Made by a program: the position numbers and the translations under genes | Part shown: piece after piece, positions 44,841 through 54,027 of the stretch | How the letters are laid out: each line of letters starts with the position of its first letter | Numbering within the stretch: the first letter of the stretch is position 1 | Notes under the pieces: generated by a model | The model's database searches: none | Told to the model about the DNA's origin: nothing | The model's input: only the letters and a program-made list of their open reading frames with translations | NCBI GenBank assembly: GCA_026129525.1 | Contig: JAHCHW010000001.1 | Span: 570,001-634,000 of the forward strand | Direction of reading: 5' to 3' | DNA from: Chitinophagales bacterium | GTDB taxonomy: Bacteria; Bacteroidota; Bacteroidia; Chitinophagales; LD1 | DNA: 64,000 bases

Positions 44841-46286
44841 ATGAAATATCTTACAGCACCGGCATTGCTTTTCGTTTCGCTTTTTATTACGGCACAATCG
44901 TACACGCTTACTGTTACGAACGGTTACGGCAGCGGCACTTACAACGCTGGCGATACCGTTCATGTTTGGAGTGCGGCAGTGCCCGCCAACCATGTGTTTG
45001 ATAAATGGACTGGCGATGTTTCGTTTTTGGTTAGTAACGATGAATGGCATACACAGGTTGTGATGCCCGCACAGAACATTTCTGTTGTTGCCAACTTCAG
45101 AAATATTGGCAGCTATACTATCAATCATGAATCAATCATGGGGCGCGATACGCTGAAAGAAGTGTATTCCTATTTCCCGCCTAATTTCAGAGGTGTAATT
45201 TTTTGTTTTCACGGAACGGGCGGAGCGGCTACTAACTGGGTAACCCTGTTTGAATACAAACAGTTTTTGAACGATGCAGTGGCAGATTCATTCGCATTTA
45301 TTATTACCGAAGCGGAAGAAATTACCAAACAAACCGACCTCAACGCCAACGGCAAATTGCAATGGAACTATTTACCGTACGATGCTACTAATATTGACTT
45401 TGCCAACATCAGCATTCTGATAGATACGTTCACTAACCGCGGTTTGCTGAATGCCAATACCACCTACTATGCGGTGGGCATGAGCAATGGCGGAGCGTTT
45501 GCTTCTACTATTGCTACTTATTATAACTGGAAAGCTGCCGTATCATATTGCGCGCAGGCATCGCAACTATTGGCAAGTACTACTACCGTTCCCATACAGT
45601 GGTGTATGGCTGCCCATGACGAGCACCCAAATGTGGGACCGGCAGGAAATGCCGAAGCGCTGAACAACCACAACACAATGGTGTTGCGCGGTATTTGTTC
45701 CAAATATTTTGTAAACGACCGATCGCCCGTTTATCCCGAACGGTTTATGCGAAGCGGCACTATCAATCAAACCAAAGCGAATAATCTGGTAGCCGAATTG
45801 CAGGCAAATAATTTGCTCGATGCCAATAACTATTTGCTGTATGCTTCCGATACCATTGCTGCCCGCATTATTGCATCGCCCACTTCCTTTTTGCAATTTC
45901 TTTCACTGCCGGCTGCCGATAAAGTATTTATGAGCACACAGGTAGATGCTATGTATGCCGCACATCAGTTTTACAGTGATTACAATAAAAAGAGCTTGAA
46001 ATTTTTCCGCTCGCTTTGCGAAACAACTCCTGTGGGCATTGCAGATGATGCACGTAAGGCGAATGACATAACTGTGTTTCCGAATCCGTTTGGTGAGAAG
46101 TTAGAAATCAGAAATCAACAGTCAGAGAACAAAGATGAGCATGTAGAAGTTTTTGATGTTGTGGGCAGAAAAATTTTGAGCGAAAAGCTAAAGGGCGTAT
46201 CACACAGCATTTCAACTACTCAGTGGCAGGCAGGAGTTTACTTTGTAAAGTTGGGCAATGTGGTGAAGAAGGTAGTGAAGGAATGA
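44841..46286 (+). CDS. T9SS-secreted esterase with InlB-like repeat
   Basis: A 481-residue secreted enzyme. Signal peptide ~1-18, a divergent InlB B-repeat-like domain (about 20-92, 'YNAGDTVHVWSAAVPANHVF'), an alpha/beta hydrolase domain (about 95-390) with 'IFCFHGTGGAAT' and nucleophile motif 'VGMSNGGAFAS', and a C-terminal type A sorting domain ('VFPNPFGEKLEI' ... 'GVYFVKLGN'). It resembles extracellular polyhydroxybutyrate- or feruloyl-esterase-type hydrolases; substrate not determinable. Ten bases after the preceding gene, so possibly co-transcribed. Confidence 0.87.
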   Translation: MKYLTAPALLFVSLFITAQSYTLTVTNGYGSGTYNAGDTVHVWSAAVPANHVFDKWTGDVSFLVSNDEWHTQVVMPAQNISVVANFRNIGSYTINHESIMGRDTLKEVYSYFPPNFRGVIFCFHGTGGAATNWVTLFEYKQFLNDAVADSFAFIITEAEEITKQTDLNANGKLQWNYLPYDATNIDFANISILIDTFTNRGLLNANTTYYAVGMSNGGAFASTIATYYNWKAAVSYCAQASQLLASTTTVPIQWCMAAHDEHPNVGPAGNAEALNNHNTMVLRGICSKYFVNDRSPVYPERFMRSGTINQTKANNLVAELQANNLLDANNYLLYASDTIAARIIASPTSFLQFLSLPAADKVFMSTQVDAMYAAHQFYSDYNKKSLKFFRSLCETTPVGIADDARKANDITVFPNPFGEKLEIRNQQSENKDEHVEVFDVVGRKILSEKLKGVSHSISTTQWQAGVYFVKLGNVVKKVVKE

Positions 46287-46295
46287 AACTTAGCA

Positions 46296-46321
46296 GTTCC
46301 ACTTTTTTCGAAAAATGGAAC
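46296..46321. terminator. Bidirectional terminator between the esterase and GT2 genes
   Basis: Near-perfect inverted repeat GTTCCACTTTTT / AAAAATGGAAC between convergent genes. Confidence 0.6.
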
Positions 46322-46333
46322 CGCTTAAAACCA

Positions 46334-47047
46334 CTACTTTGCCCACAAATTATACTTGGCAATACACCACAAGGCTCTGAAGCCATCGCGCCAGCCTATC
46401 TTCTTTCCTTCCTCGTAAGTTCTGCCATAATAGCTTATGCCTACTTCGTAAATACGCACTTTAGGGTAGCGACTCATTTTAGCGGTTACTTCCGGTTCAA
46501 AACCGAAACGTTTCTCTTTTAAGTCCAGCGACTTTATTACTTCCGCCCTGAACATTTTATAACATGTTTCCATATCGGTTAAGTTCAGATTGGTAAACAT
46601 ATTGGAAAGGAACGTAAGAAACTTATTGCCTATGGTGTGCCAGAAGAAAAGAATGCGGTGTGGTTTGCCCCCCATAAAGCGCGAGCCGTACACCACATCG
46701 GCAAAACCATCTAAAATAGGTTTCAGCAAAATGTTGAACTCGTTGGGGTCGTATTCCAAATCGGCATCCTGTATTACAATGAATTCACCGGTTGCTTCCC
46801 GTATTCCGGTGTGCAGTGCAGCGCCTTTGCCCATGTTAACTTCATGCTTACGATACAAAATCTGTATGGATGGATTTTCTTTCTGGTATCGGATAATTGC
46901 CTCTTCTGTATTATCGCGCGAACAATCGTTAACAACTACTACCTCCTTTTCTAAGCCGCCAATCAATTGCACATCGCGCACTTTATCGAGTATTCGGTGA
47001 ATGGTTTTCCCTTCGTTATATGCCGGAATAATGATGCTTAATTTCAT
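46334..47047 (-). CDS. Family 2 glycosyltransferase, polyprenol-phosphate type
   Basis: A 237-residue GT-A enzyme of the dolichol/undecaprenyl-phosphate sugar synthase type: 'LSIIIPAYNEGKTIHRIL' at the start, 'VVVNDCSRDNT' and the metal-binding 'IQDADLEYDP' (93-102), with 'ADVVYGSRFMGG'. It likely moves a sugar from a nucleotide sugar to undecaprenyl phosphate at the cytoplasmic face. The next gene upstream (47085-48470) is a multi-spanning membrane protein that may use the product. Confidence 0.9.
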   Translation of the reverse strand: MKLSIIIPAYNEGKTIHRILDKVRDVQLIGGLEKEVVVVNDCSRDNTEEAIIRYQKENPSIQILYRKHEVNMGKGAALHTGIREATGEFIVIQDADLEYDPNEFNILLKPILDGFADVVYGSRFMGGKPHRILFFWHTIGNKFLTFLSNMFTNLNLTDMETCYKMFRAEVIKSLDLKEKRFGFEPEVTAKMSRYPKVRIYEVGISYYGRTYEEGKKIGWRDGFRALWCIAKYNLWAK

Positions 47048-47084
47048 GAGCGCAATTTGTAATAAAAAAACAAACAGCTAAAGT

Positions 47085-48470
47085 TTACAGCTGTAGCTTT
47101 TGATATTTACTGTGCTTTAAATTAAAATACCGGGGCGGCAGAGTGTTGCCGTCCCATCCGTGGTAGCGGTTTATAAACACAAAGTCTGACTCTAACAGGA
47201 ACGCATATTGCTCTACCACACTTTGCACCTCAATTGTTCGGGTGCTATCAGGCGAAGGGATGCTTGAAAGCAACAATGTTTCGTACGAAAACGCCCATGT
47301 TTCGCCAAAAATTTCCGGCTTTAATACGTTGTCTTCCACCCAAAATTTGTTGGTGGGTTGCGCCTTCGATTTTTCGAGCAAATTTTCAATTGCCGCAATC
47401 CGGCCGGTATAAAACGTATGCGATTGCCAAATCATGCCCAAGCGAAAAGCAAAAAGCAGTACAATGGCCGCAACCCATAATTGAAGTTTTGCTTTAGGTA
47501 AAATTTCGTACACCAACGGCAAAGCGATCATAAAGCCTAAGGGCAAATGCAGGTTTTGCAGATATGTATTCTTTTCTAAATCAGGGAAAGAAACATTTAC
47601 CAAAAGCAGATAAGCGATTGAAAAGCCGACCACCCAAACAAGTTTAACATAGAAACGATTTTTTAAGTAGTAGCCGGCAACCAACAACGTTACCCAAAAA
47701 TAGCCGGCATAATCGCCAACAAGTTGACGAAAGAAAAATACCCAGCTTTTGGTAGTAAAGTAATGCGGAAACAGCGTAATAAAATTTTTTACGCCCCCCA
47801 TTTTTCCTGCTTCATAATTACCTGTTTTTAAAAAGAGCGATTTGCATATAAGCACTAAAACTGCCAAGGAGAGTATTGCAATAAATTTCGGGAGGGCTAT
47901 CTCTTTGTTTAAAAAGAAGTAGCTGACCCCAAAAATCAGCGATAGAATAATTAACGGATGACAAAATACCGTTGTAACCAACAGCACCGGCAACAGTATA
48001 AATTTCCACGCAGCACTCCCTGCCGGATACAGCAATGCCGACAAAAACAATATCAGAAACACCATCCCCTGCGGATACTCGGATTGCGCCCAGAAAAACG
48101 AATAACTGACTAACAGGGTTAAAAAGCTCAACAGCACTATTCCCATTCGCCAATTCTTAAGCCCCCATACAACAATTGCAAATACCACCAAATACCAGAT
48201 GTAAAATGAAGATGAATAGAGTTGCATGGCAGTTTTTAGAGGCAAACCCAGCTTAAAAGCTACAAGCGGGAACGCCTGCGTAATTGCTGCACCAAACCGA
48301 TGGTTTTGTATGGCAAAATCGCCAGTTTGAGCAATTACAAAAGTATGATAAGCCATATCGGTCATCAACGTGCGCTCTTTCCAAAACCGGATAGAAAAAA
48401 ACAACAGTGCACCCAACACCATTATGCCTAAAACATAAGTTGCCTTGTTGGCTGTTGAGTGCTTATCCAT
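47085..48470 (-). CDS. Polytopic membrane protein, GT-C-like
   Basis: A 461-residue protein with about eleven hydrophobic helices and a short soluble C-terminus. The layout and the acidic first loop ('RTLMTDMAYHTF') fit a GT-C lipid-linked sugar transferase, but no diagnostic motif is recognised. Cotranscribed with the GT2 at 46334 (37 bases apart). Confidence 0.7.
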   Translation of the reverse strand: MDKHSTANKATYVLGIMVLGALLFFSIRFWKERTLMTDMAYHTFVIAQTGDFAIQNHRFGAAITQAFPLVAFKLGLPLKTAMQLYSSSFYIWYLVVFAIVVWGLKNWRMGIVLLSFLTLLVSYSFFWAQSEYPQGMVFLILFLSALLYPAGSAAWKFILLPVLLVTTVFCHPLIILSLIFGVSYFFLNKEIALPKFIAILSLAVLVLICKSLFLKTGNYEAGKMGGVKNFITLFPHYFTTKSWVFFFRQLVGDYAGYFWVTLLVAGYYLKNRFYVKLVWVVGFSIAYLLLVNVSFPDLEKNTYLQNLHLPLGFMIALPLVYEILPKAKLQLWVAAIVLLFAFRLGMIWQSHTFYTGRIAAIENLLEKSKAQPTNKFWVEDNVLKPEIFGETWAFSYETLLLSSIPSPDSTRTIEVQSVVEQYAFLLESDFVFINRYHGWDGNTLPPRYFNLKHSKYQKLQL

Positions 48471-48515
48471 TTGTAAATTCAGTATGTTTGCGAATAAACA
48501 CTTTTATACTGTAAG

Positions 48516-49142
48516 TTGAAGTACTCTTCCAAACTGATAGCCGATGCCGTTGCCGAGTTCACCAAGTTGCCGGGAATAGGTGAAAAAACCGCCCTGCGTT
48601 TGGTGTTGCATTTATTAAAGCAAGACACCGAAAAAGTGAAGTTTTTTGGCGATGCCGTTACTAAAATGCGGAGCGAAATAAAATTCTGCCGCACCTGCCA
48701 TAATGTTTCCGACCATGAGCAATGCGAAATTTGCAGTAATGTGCACCGCGACCACAGCACCGTTTGTTTGGTGGAATCTATCCGCGATGTAATTGCCATT
48801 GAAAACACCAACATCTTCCGTGGCGTTTATCACATTCTGGGTGGAGTAATTTCACCCATTGACGGTATTGGTCCCGATAAACTGAATATCGAATCATTAT
48901 TAAACCGAGTAAAATCGGGCGAAGTGAAAGAAGTGATTATGGCCATAAGCCCCACCATTGAAGGCGACACCACTATTTTTTACGTGAGCAAAAAACTGAA
49001 AGAATACGGAGTGAACATTACCACCATAGCCCGCGGCATTTCGTTTGGCGGAGAACTGGAGTATGCCGATGAAATGACTCTTGCGCGCTCTATTGCCACC
49101 CGTTTGCCTTACGAAAATGTGTTGGTAAAAGGCGCTAACTAA
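48516..49142 (+). CDS. recR: Recombination mediator RecR
   Basis: A 208-residue RecR. Helix-hairpin-helix 'LPGIGEKTALRLVLHL', the four-cysteine zinc motif in 'CRTCHNVSDHEQCEIC' and the Toprim 'VYHILGGVISPIDGIGP' are all present. With RecO it loads RecA on SSB-coated gaps. The start is a TTG at 48516, giving the usual 'MKYSSKLI' beginning; no later start keeps the fold. Confidence 0.95.
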   Translation: MKYSSKLIADAVAEFTKLPGIGEKTALRLVLHLLKQDTEKVKFFGDAVTKMRSEIKFCRTCHNVSDHEQCEICSNVHRDHSTVCLVESIRDVIAIENTNIFRGVYHILGGVISPIDGIGPDKLNIESLLNRVKSGEVKEVIMAISPTIEGDTTIFYVSKKLKEYGVNITTIARGISFGGELEYADEMTLARSIATRLPYENVLVKGAN

Positions 49143-49148
49143 TAGCAC

Positions 49149-49212
49149 ACGGATGATACAGATTAGACAGATTATAGCAGATAACAGCATAACAAATCTG
49201 TACCATCAGCGT
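49149..49212. repeat. Degenerate inverted-repeat element, family C
   Basis: Arms ACGGATGATACAGATT (49149-49164) and AATCTGTACCATCAGCGT (49195-49212) pair with few mismatches. A single similar arm occurs at 32386-32405. Intergenic, between recR and a glycosyltransferase. Confidence 0.65.
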
Positions 49213-49235
49213 TCCATTCGTATTTTCCCGCAACA

Positions 49236-51149
49236 ATGAAACTTTCGGTTGTTATAGTTAATTACAACGTGCGCCATTTTCTGGAGCAATGCCTTGTTTC
49301 GGTAAAGCGCTCGTGCGTAAATATGGATGCAGAGGTTTTTGTGGTGGACAATGCTTCGCAGGATGGCTCGGTGGAAATGGTGCGCGAAAAATTTCCGGAA
49401 GTAAAACTGATTGCCAATACCGAGAATCTTGGTTTTTCAAAAGCAAATAACCGGGCAATTGAAAAAGCAAGCGGTGAATTTGTTTTGCTGTTAAATCCCG
49501 ATACGGTAGTTGCTGAAGATACTTTTCAAAAGTGTATTGCCTTTATGGAAGCACACCCCGATGCTGGAGGCTTGGGAGTGCACATGGTAGATGGCAAGGG
49601 AAATTTTTTACCCGAATCAAAACGCGGCTTGCCTACACCTTCGGTAGCGTTTTACAAAACATTCGGCTTGGCAGCTTTGTTTCCGAAGTCGAAAACATTC
49701 GGCAAATATCACTTAGGCTTTTTAGATAAAAATAAAACGCACGAAGTGGAAATTCTTTCGGGCGCGTTTATGATGCTGCGAAAAAGTGTGCTGGATAAAA
49801 TCGGTTTGCTGGACGAAACTTTTTTTATGTATGGCGAGGATGTGGACTTGAGTTATCGCATTATTAAAACCGGATTTAAGAACTACTACTTTGCCGATAC
49901 CACCATTATCCACTACAAGGGCGAAAGCACCAAAAAAGGTTCGCTCAACTATGTAAAAGTGTTTTACAACGCCATGCTCATTTTTGCACGCAAGCATTTC
50001 AGCGGAAATCAGTCGGGGCTTTTCAGTTTGCTCATCCGCTTTGCCATTGTTTTTCGCGGAGCGCTTACGCTTCTTTCTTCCTTTATTGCTTCGTCTTACC
50101 TTTTTGTGTTGGATGCTTTGCTGAGCTTCGCAGGAATTTTTCTCATTAAAACATATTGGGAGAACATGATAAAATATTCGGAGCATTACTATCCGAATCA
50201 GTTTCTTTTCATTGTTGTTCCCGCTTACATTTTCATCTGGATTTTTTCGGCTTTCCTGAGCGGTGCTTACGATAAACCATTTCGTGTTTCAAAAATTTTG
50301 CGCGGCATTGTGCTTGGCACAGTGGCAATTGCCGTGCTGTATGCGTTTATTCCTGATGCGTGGCGTTTTTCGCGTGCCATGATTTTGCTGGGCGCTGCAT
50401 GGACGGGATTTGAAATGCTGTTCACGCGCATAACATATCACTTTGTAAAAAATCAATCGCTTTCGGTAGAAGAAAATGAAGAAGGCATTTGCCTGATAGC
50501 CGGAGAAGAAAAAGAAGCCTTGCGGGCGGAAAAAATACTGCGCCAATCGGGTAGCACTGCCGAAGTGGTTTACTGTGCTTCGTTAACCGATGTCGGAAAA
50601 ATGGCTGCTATTTATCGTGCCACCGAAATTATTTTTTGTTCAGCGGGATATTCATTCAAGGAAATTATTGCTCAGTTAATGCAGTGCGGCAGTAAGATTG
50701 ATTACAAAATTCTGAACCCGGGAAGCGATGCGCTCATTGGCAGCAACTCGAAGGACAGCGCAGGCGATTTGTATGTGGCGGAAAAAAGCTACGCGCTATT
50801 CCGCCCCGAAAACCTGCGCAGAAAACGACTGACGGATGTGTTGCTGTGCATGGCATTTATTCTCATCAGCCCGCTCAATTTAATTTTGATTATCAGGTTC
50901 AGGCGTTTTTTGCCCAACTGGTTCAGTGTGTTGAAAGGCGAAAAATCGTGGGTAGGTTTCGGTTCTTCCATCAACACGGAAAAATTTCCGCATGCAAAAC
51001 AGGGAGTTGTTTTTCCATCCGATGACATCCGCAATTTTGCACTCACCGAACAAGACATTACAGCCGCAGAGTTAAATTATGCACGGCATTACTCGGTATC
51101 GAAAGATTTGAGATTGCTGTTTCGTAATTTCAAATACATCGGCAGATAG
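49236..51149 (+). CDS. GT2 glycosyltransferase fused to membrane and sugar-phosphotransferase-like region
   Basis: A 637-residue protein. N-terminal GT-A domain (about 1-235) with 'LSVVIVNYNVRHFLEQCL', 'VVDNASQDGS', 'LLNPDTVV' and 'YGEDVDLSYR' of the rhamnosyltransferase-type family. Then several membrane helices (about 265-400) and a C-terminal part with 'RRKRLTDVLLCMAFILISP' resembling polyprenyl-phosphate sugar-phosphotransferases, but shortened and without their full active-site segment. Probably a cell-surface glycan or O-antigen enzyme, with the C-terminal part structural or degenerate. Confidence 0.85.
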   Translation: MKLSVVIVNYNVRHFLEQCLVSVKRSCVNMDAEVFVVDNASQDGSVEMVREKFPEVKLIANTENLGFSKANNRAIEKASGEFVLLLNPDTVVAEDTFQKCIAFMEAHPDAGGLGVHMVDGKGNFLPESKRGLPTPSVAFYKTFGLAALFPKSKTFGKYHLGFLDKNKTHEVEILSGAFMMLRKSVLDKIGLLDETFFMYGEDVDLSYRIIKTGFKNYYFADTTIIHYKGESTKKGSLNYVKVFYNAMLIFARKHFSGNQSGLFSLLIRFAIVFRGALTLLSSFIASSYLFVLDALLSFAGIFLIKTYWENMIKYSEHYYPNQFLFIVVPAYIFIWIFSAFLSGAYDKPFRVSKILRGIVLGTVAIAVLYAFIPDAWRFSRAMILLGAAWTGFEMLFTRITYHFVKNQSLSVEENEEGICLIAGEEKEALRAEKILRQSGSTAEVVYCASLTDVGKMAAIYRATEIIFCSAGYSFKEIIAQLMQCGSKIDYKILNPGSDALIGSNSKDSAGDLYVAEKSYALFRPENLRRKRLTDVLLCMAFILISPLNLILIIRFRRFLPNWFSVLKGEKSWVGFGSSINTEKFPHAKQGVVFPSDDIRNFALTEQDITAAELNYARHYSVSKDLRLLFRNFKYIGR

Positions 51150-51159
51150 TTCAAAGAGT

Positions 51160-51192
51160 ACTCATCCGATGACTCGGAATCATCGGATGAGT
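51160..51192. terminator. Bidirectional terminator hairpin
   Basis: Perfect 13-bp inverted repeat ACTCATCCGATGA / TCATCGGATGAGT with a 7-base loop between convergent genes. Confidence 0.75.
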
Positions 51193-51196
51193 AAAA

Positions 51197-51919
51197 TCAA
51201 TGCAACACCGCCTCCAACACTTCGGGCGATTTCAACTGAAAATTTTCTAAGTGCAGTTGGTAAAACTTTAGAAGATTCGTGAGCATTTGCTTTCGTTCTG
51301 TTCTTGAAAGCAGCGAAGTATGTTCTTCGAACAACGAAGTGCCAAGTAAAGCATAAATCTGCTCCGCGCTTTTTTTATCTAACAGTGTTGCATTGCTCGA
51401 AAACGAATCGGTAAAAACACCCTCCTGCATTTCGAAATAGCAGTTGGTTTCGGAATAATTATCGTGCGGAGCAAAGCCGAGATAGCGCGACAGGTGCAAC
51501 ATAAACAGCAAATGAAAATCGGCACTCACTTTCGCGGTTTTATCCAAGCGGTGGAGGGCGGCATAAATAAAGTCGAACAACTCGCTGTTGGGTTCATGCT
51601 CGCGGATTGATTTTGCAATTACCTCCAACATAAAAATGGCAATGGTAGATTTGAGCGTATCAAACGGGAGCGATTCGTAATTATAATCGCGCCTGAATTC
51701 CCGGATAAATTGCAGTCCGCGGTTTTCGCGGTATGCCATTTCCATATCCAACATGGTAAGCGGCTGCATTAAACTTGCCTTCGCTTTCGATTTGGACGAG
51801 CGTACGCCTTTAACCATAAACGAAAGCAGCCCGAACTTATCGGTATAAATTTTTGCAATTACACTCGTTTCGGAATACTTAATGCAGTGCAGAACAATGC
51901 CGCGTGTTTTATGATACAT
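51197..51919 (-). CDS. recO: DNA repair protein RecO
   Basis: A 240-residue RecO with N-terminal OB fold ('TRGIVLHCIKYSETSVIAKI', 'GLLSFMVKGVR') and helical C-terminal domain. It anneals single strands and works with RecR and RecF. The four-cysteine zinc site of some RecO proteins is not evident. ATG at 51919 chosen; the upstream extension is not conserved. Divergent from the YfhO-like gene with 14 bases between starts. Confidence 0.92.
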   Translation of the reverse strand: MYHKTRGIVLHCIKYSETSVIAKIYTDKFGLLSFMVKGVRSSKSKAKASLMQPLTMLDMEMAYRENRGLQFIREFRRDYNYESLPFDTLKSTIAIFMLEVIAKSIREHEPNSELFDFIYAALHRLDKTAKVSADFHLLFMLHLSRYLGFAPHDNYSETNCYFEMQEGVFTDSFSSNATLLDKKSAEQIYALLGTSLFEEHTSLLSRTERKQMLTNLLKFYQLHLENFQLKSPEVLEAVLH

Positions 51920-51933
51920 ATATTCGTTGCAGC

Positions 51934-54027
51934 ATGACGAAAAAACTTCCGTCCGTAATTTTTCCAATATTACTCATTTTGATTGTTCCGCTGTTGGCGT
52001 TTTGGCAGCTAACCTTCGGAGTATATACCATGAAGTGGGACATCATGGATCAGTTTTTTCCGTGTCGCTATTTTTTAAGTGAGTGTTTTAAGAGCCACCA
52101 ATTGCCACTATGGTGTCCGTACATCAATTTCGGATATCCGTTTTATGCCGACCCGCAAGGTGGTTTGTTTTACCCGGTTACATGGATTGTTTCGCTCTCC
52201 ACCGGTTACAACGCAAGCAGTATAACGGCTGAGTTCTTATTGCACGTGCTCATTGCCGCCTTCTCCTTTTACCTATTGCTGACCCATTTCAAGCTACAAA
52301 AAATTACTGCTTCAGTGTTTGGAATATGTTATGCTTTGTCGGGTGTATTTGTAAGCAATGCCCAACATTTAAGTTGGATTATTTCTATGGCATGGATGCC
52401 GCTGGTGTTGGTTTGTTTTCTTAAAGTTTTATCTACACGCAGTTGGAAAACAACATTGCTTTTAGGTGTTAGCGCTTACCTGATGCTTACCGGGGGCTAT
52501 CCTGCTTTTATCATTCTGCTATTCTATACTCTTCTGATAATTTTTACCGGGCGGTTGATTGAAGTTATACGAAGAAGAGAGTTTGCCGCTCTGAAAAACA
52601 CTGCTGTTCACCTGATTGTTGCAGGAAGTATTGCCGTTGCATTAAGCATGGGTTTTCTGTACTCGTTGTGGCAGGCATTACCGCATGTTGACAGAGGGAA
52701 CAGCATAAGTGAGTTCGAAGCAAATACTATCCCTTTTACACTTCAAGCGCTGGTTTCTATCCTCTTTCCTTTTGTTACCGCCTGCCGAAGCTTCCCGATG
52801 TTTACCGATGTTTCGATGACCAACATTTATGGCGGCATATTGCTGTTGCCGTTTGCAGTGGTTGCGCTTGCTAAACAGAAACTACCAAAAGTAGTTTGGC
52901 TGCTTTTGGCTGTGGGCGCAGTTTATTTTCTGGCTGCGTTCGGAAATGCTCTGCCCGTTCGAAGTTGGCTTTACCATGCCTTGCCCGGCATGGATGTTTT
53001 TCGCCACGCTGCCATTTTTCGGGTAGTTAGTTTGTTCGCATTGCTTTGTGTTGCTGCCTATGGTTTCGATTACATTTTACAACATTCCGACAATTTGCTT
53101 TTTATCAGAACCGTTATTGCTCTCTTGCTTTTACTCTTAGTAGTTTTTATTGTATCGCTTTTTAAAAACTCGTTTTTTTATGCATTCCCTCCATCGCTTA
53201 ATGCTGACGACTGGAATTATTTTAATGAAACGCGAAGTGCATTAACCCATTTGCTGGCGCAAGCCACTATGCAAATAGCATTACTGAGTTTTGTGGTGGT
53301 AGCCTTTCTTTTTCAGCGGCTGAAACCTTTCCGTGTGCCGGTTTTAAGTTTTGTTATTTGTGCTGATGTTGCTTTGGCGGCACAAATGAATGTGCCCTCA
53401 ACCGTAGTAAGTACTATTCCGGTTAAAGAATACAATGCAATGTTGCAAACCCTGCCGAAGGATTTTCCTGTTCCTTCGTTAAAACCGGTTGGCGATGTAT
53501 CGCACTTAGGCAATGGAGAAACACAGCCAACCTGGTACAATACCTCACTGCTCTACAAGCGTCCTGCAAAAGACGGGTTCAATAACTTCTTTTTAAAAGG
53601 AATGCCTTCGTTTCATGCAAGCGAAGCCGGAAAGCGATGGATGCAATTTCCTGTCGCGTTTTTTACCGAAGAAACAGATGGCAACAAGGTAGTTCCTGAC
53701 ACAATGGTCAGTTACGGCATTCAAAAATTCGGACCTAATGAATTTGCTTTTGAATATTCGGCTGACCGCGAAACTCATTTTGTGTTGTTACAGAGTAAAT
53801 TTCCGGGATGGCTGGCGTTTTGCGACAACGCGGAAATTCCAATTACTGCAATAGAAAAAATGTTTATGACGGTAACTGCCCCTTCGGGAACTCACCGGCT
53901 AAAGTTTGTGTTTGAGCCTTCGCTGATTTCTGCGCTGTTTGCTTTCACCGCGTTTTCTTTTTTTGCAGTGTTACTGTTTTTGCTGTTCCTTCATTTTATG
54001 AAGAGAAACGAATTACTACGTGAATAA
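51934..54027 (+). CDS. YfhO-like polytopic membrane protein
   Basis: A 697-residue protein with about twelve to thirteen membrane helices and an extracytoplasmic C-terminal domain (about 500-660). The start 'GVYTMKWDIMDQFFPCRYF' and 'PLWCPYINFGYPFYADPQGG' are typical of YfhO/GT-C glycosyltransferase-like proteins, which act on lipid-linked sugars at the outer membrane face. A -7-like TATATTCG (51919-51926) overlaps the recO start codon. It overlaps the next gene by 8 bases. Confidence 0.85.
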   Translation: MTKKLPSVIFPILLILIVPLLAFWQLTFGVYTMKWDIMDQFFPCRYFLSECFKSHQLPLWCPYINFGYPFYADPQGGLFYPVTWIVSLSTGYNASSITAEFLLHVLIAAFSFYLLLTHFKLQKITASVFGICYALSGVFVSNAQHLSWIISMAWMPLVLVCFLKVLSTRSWKTTLLLGVSAYLMLTGGYPAFIILLFYTLLIIFTGRLIEVIRRREFAALKNTAVHLIVAGSIAVALSMGFLYSLWQALPHVDRGNSISEFEANTIPFTLQALVSILFPFVTACRSFPMFTDVSMTNIYGGILLLPFAVVALAKQKLPKVVWLLLAVGAVYFLAAFGNALPVRSWLYHALPGMDVFRHAAIFRVVSLFALLCVAAYGFDYILQHSDNLLFIRTVIALLLLLLVVFIVSLFKNSFFYAFPPSLNADDWNYFNETRSALTHLLAQATMQIALLSFVVVAFLFQRLKPFRVPVLSFVICADVALAAQMNVPSTVVSTIPVKEYNAMLQTLPKDFPVPSLKPVGDVSHLGNGETQPTWYNTSLLYKRPAKDGFNNFFLKGMPSFHASEAGKRWMQFPVAFFTEETDGNKVVPDTMVSYGIQKFGPNEFAFEYSADRETHFVLLQSKFPGWLAFCDNAEIPITAIEKMFMTVTAPSGTHRLKFVFEPSLISALFAFTAFSFFAVLLFLLFLHFMKRNELLRE

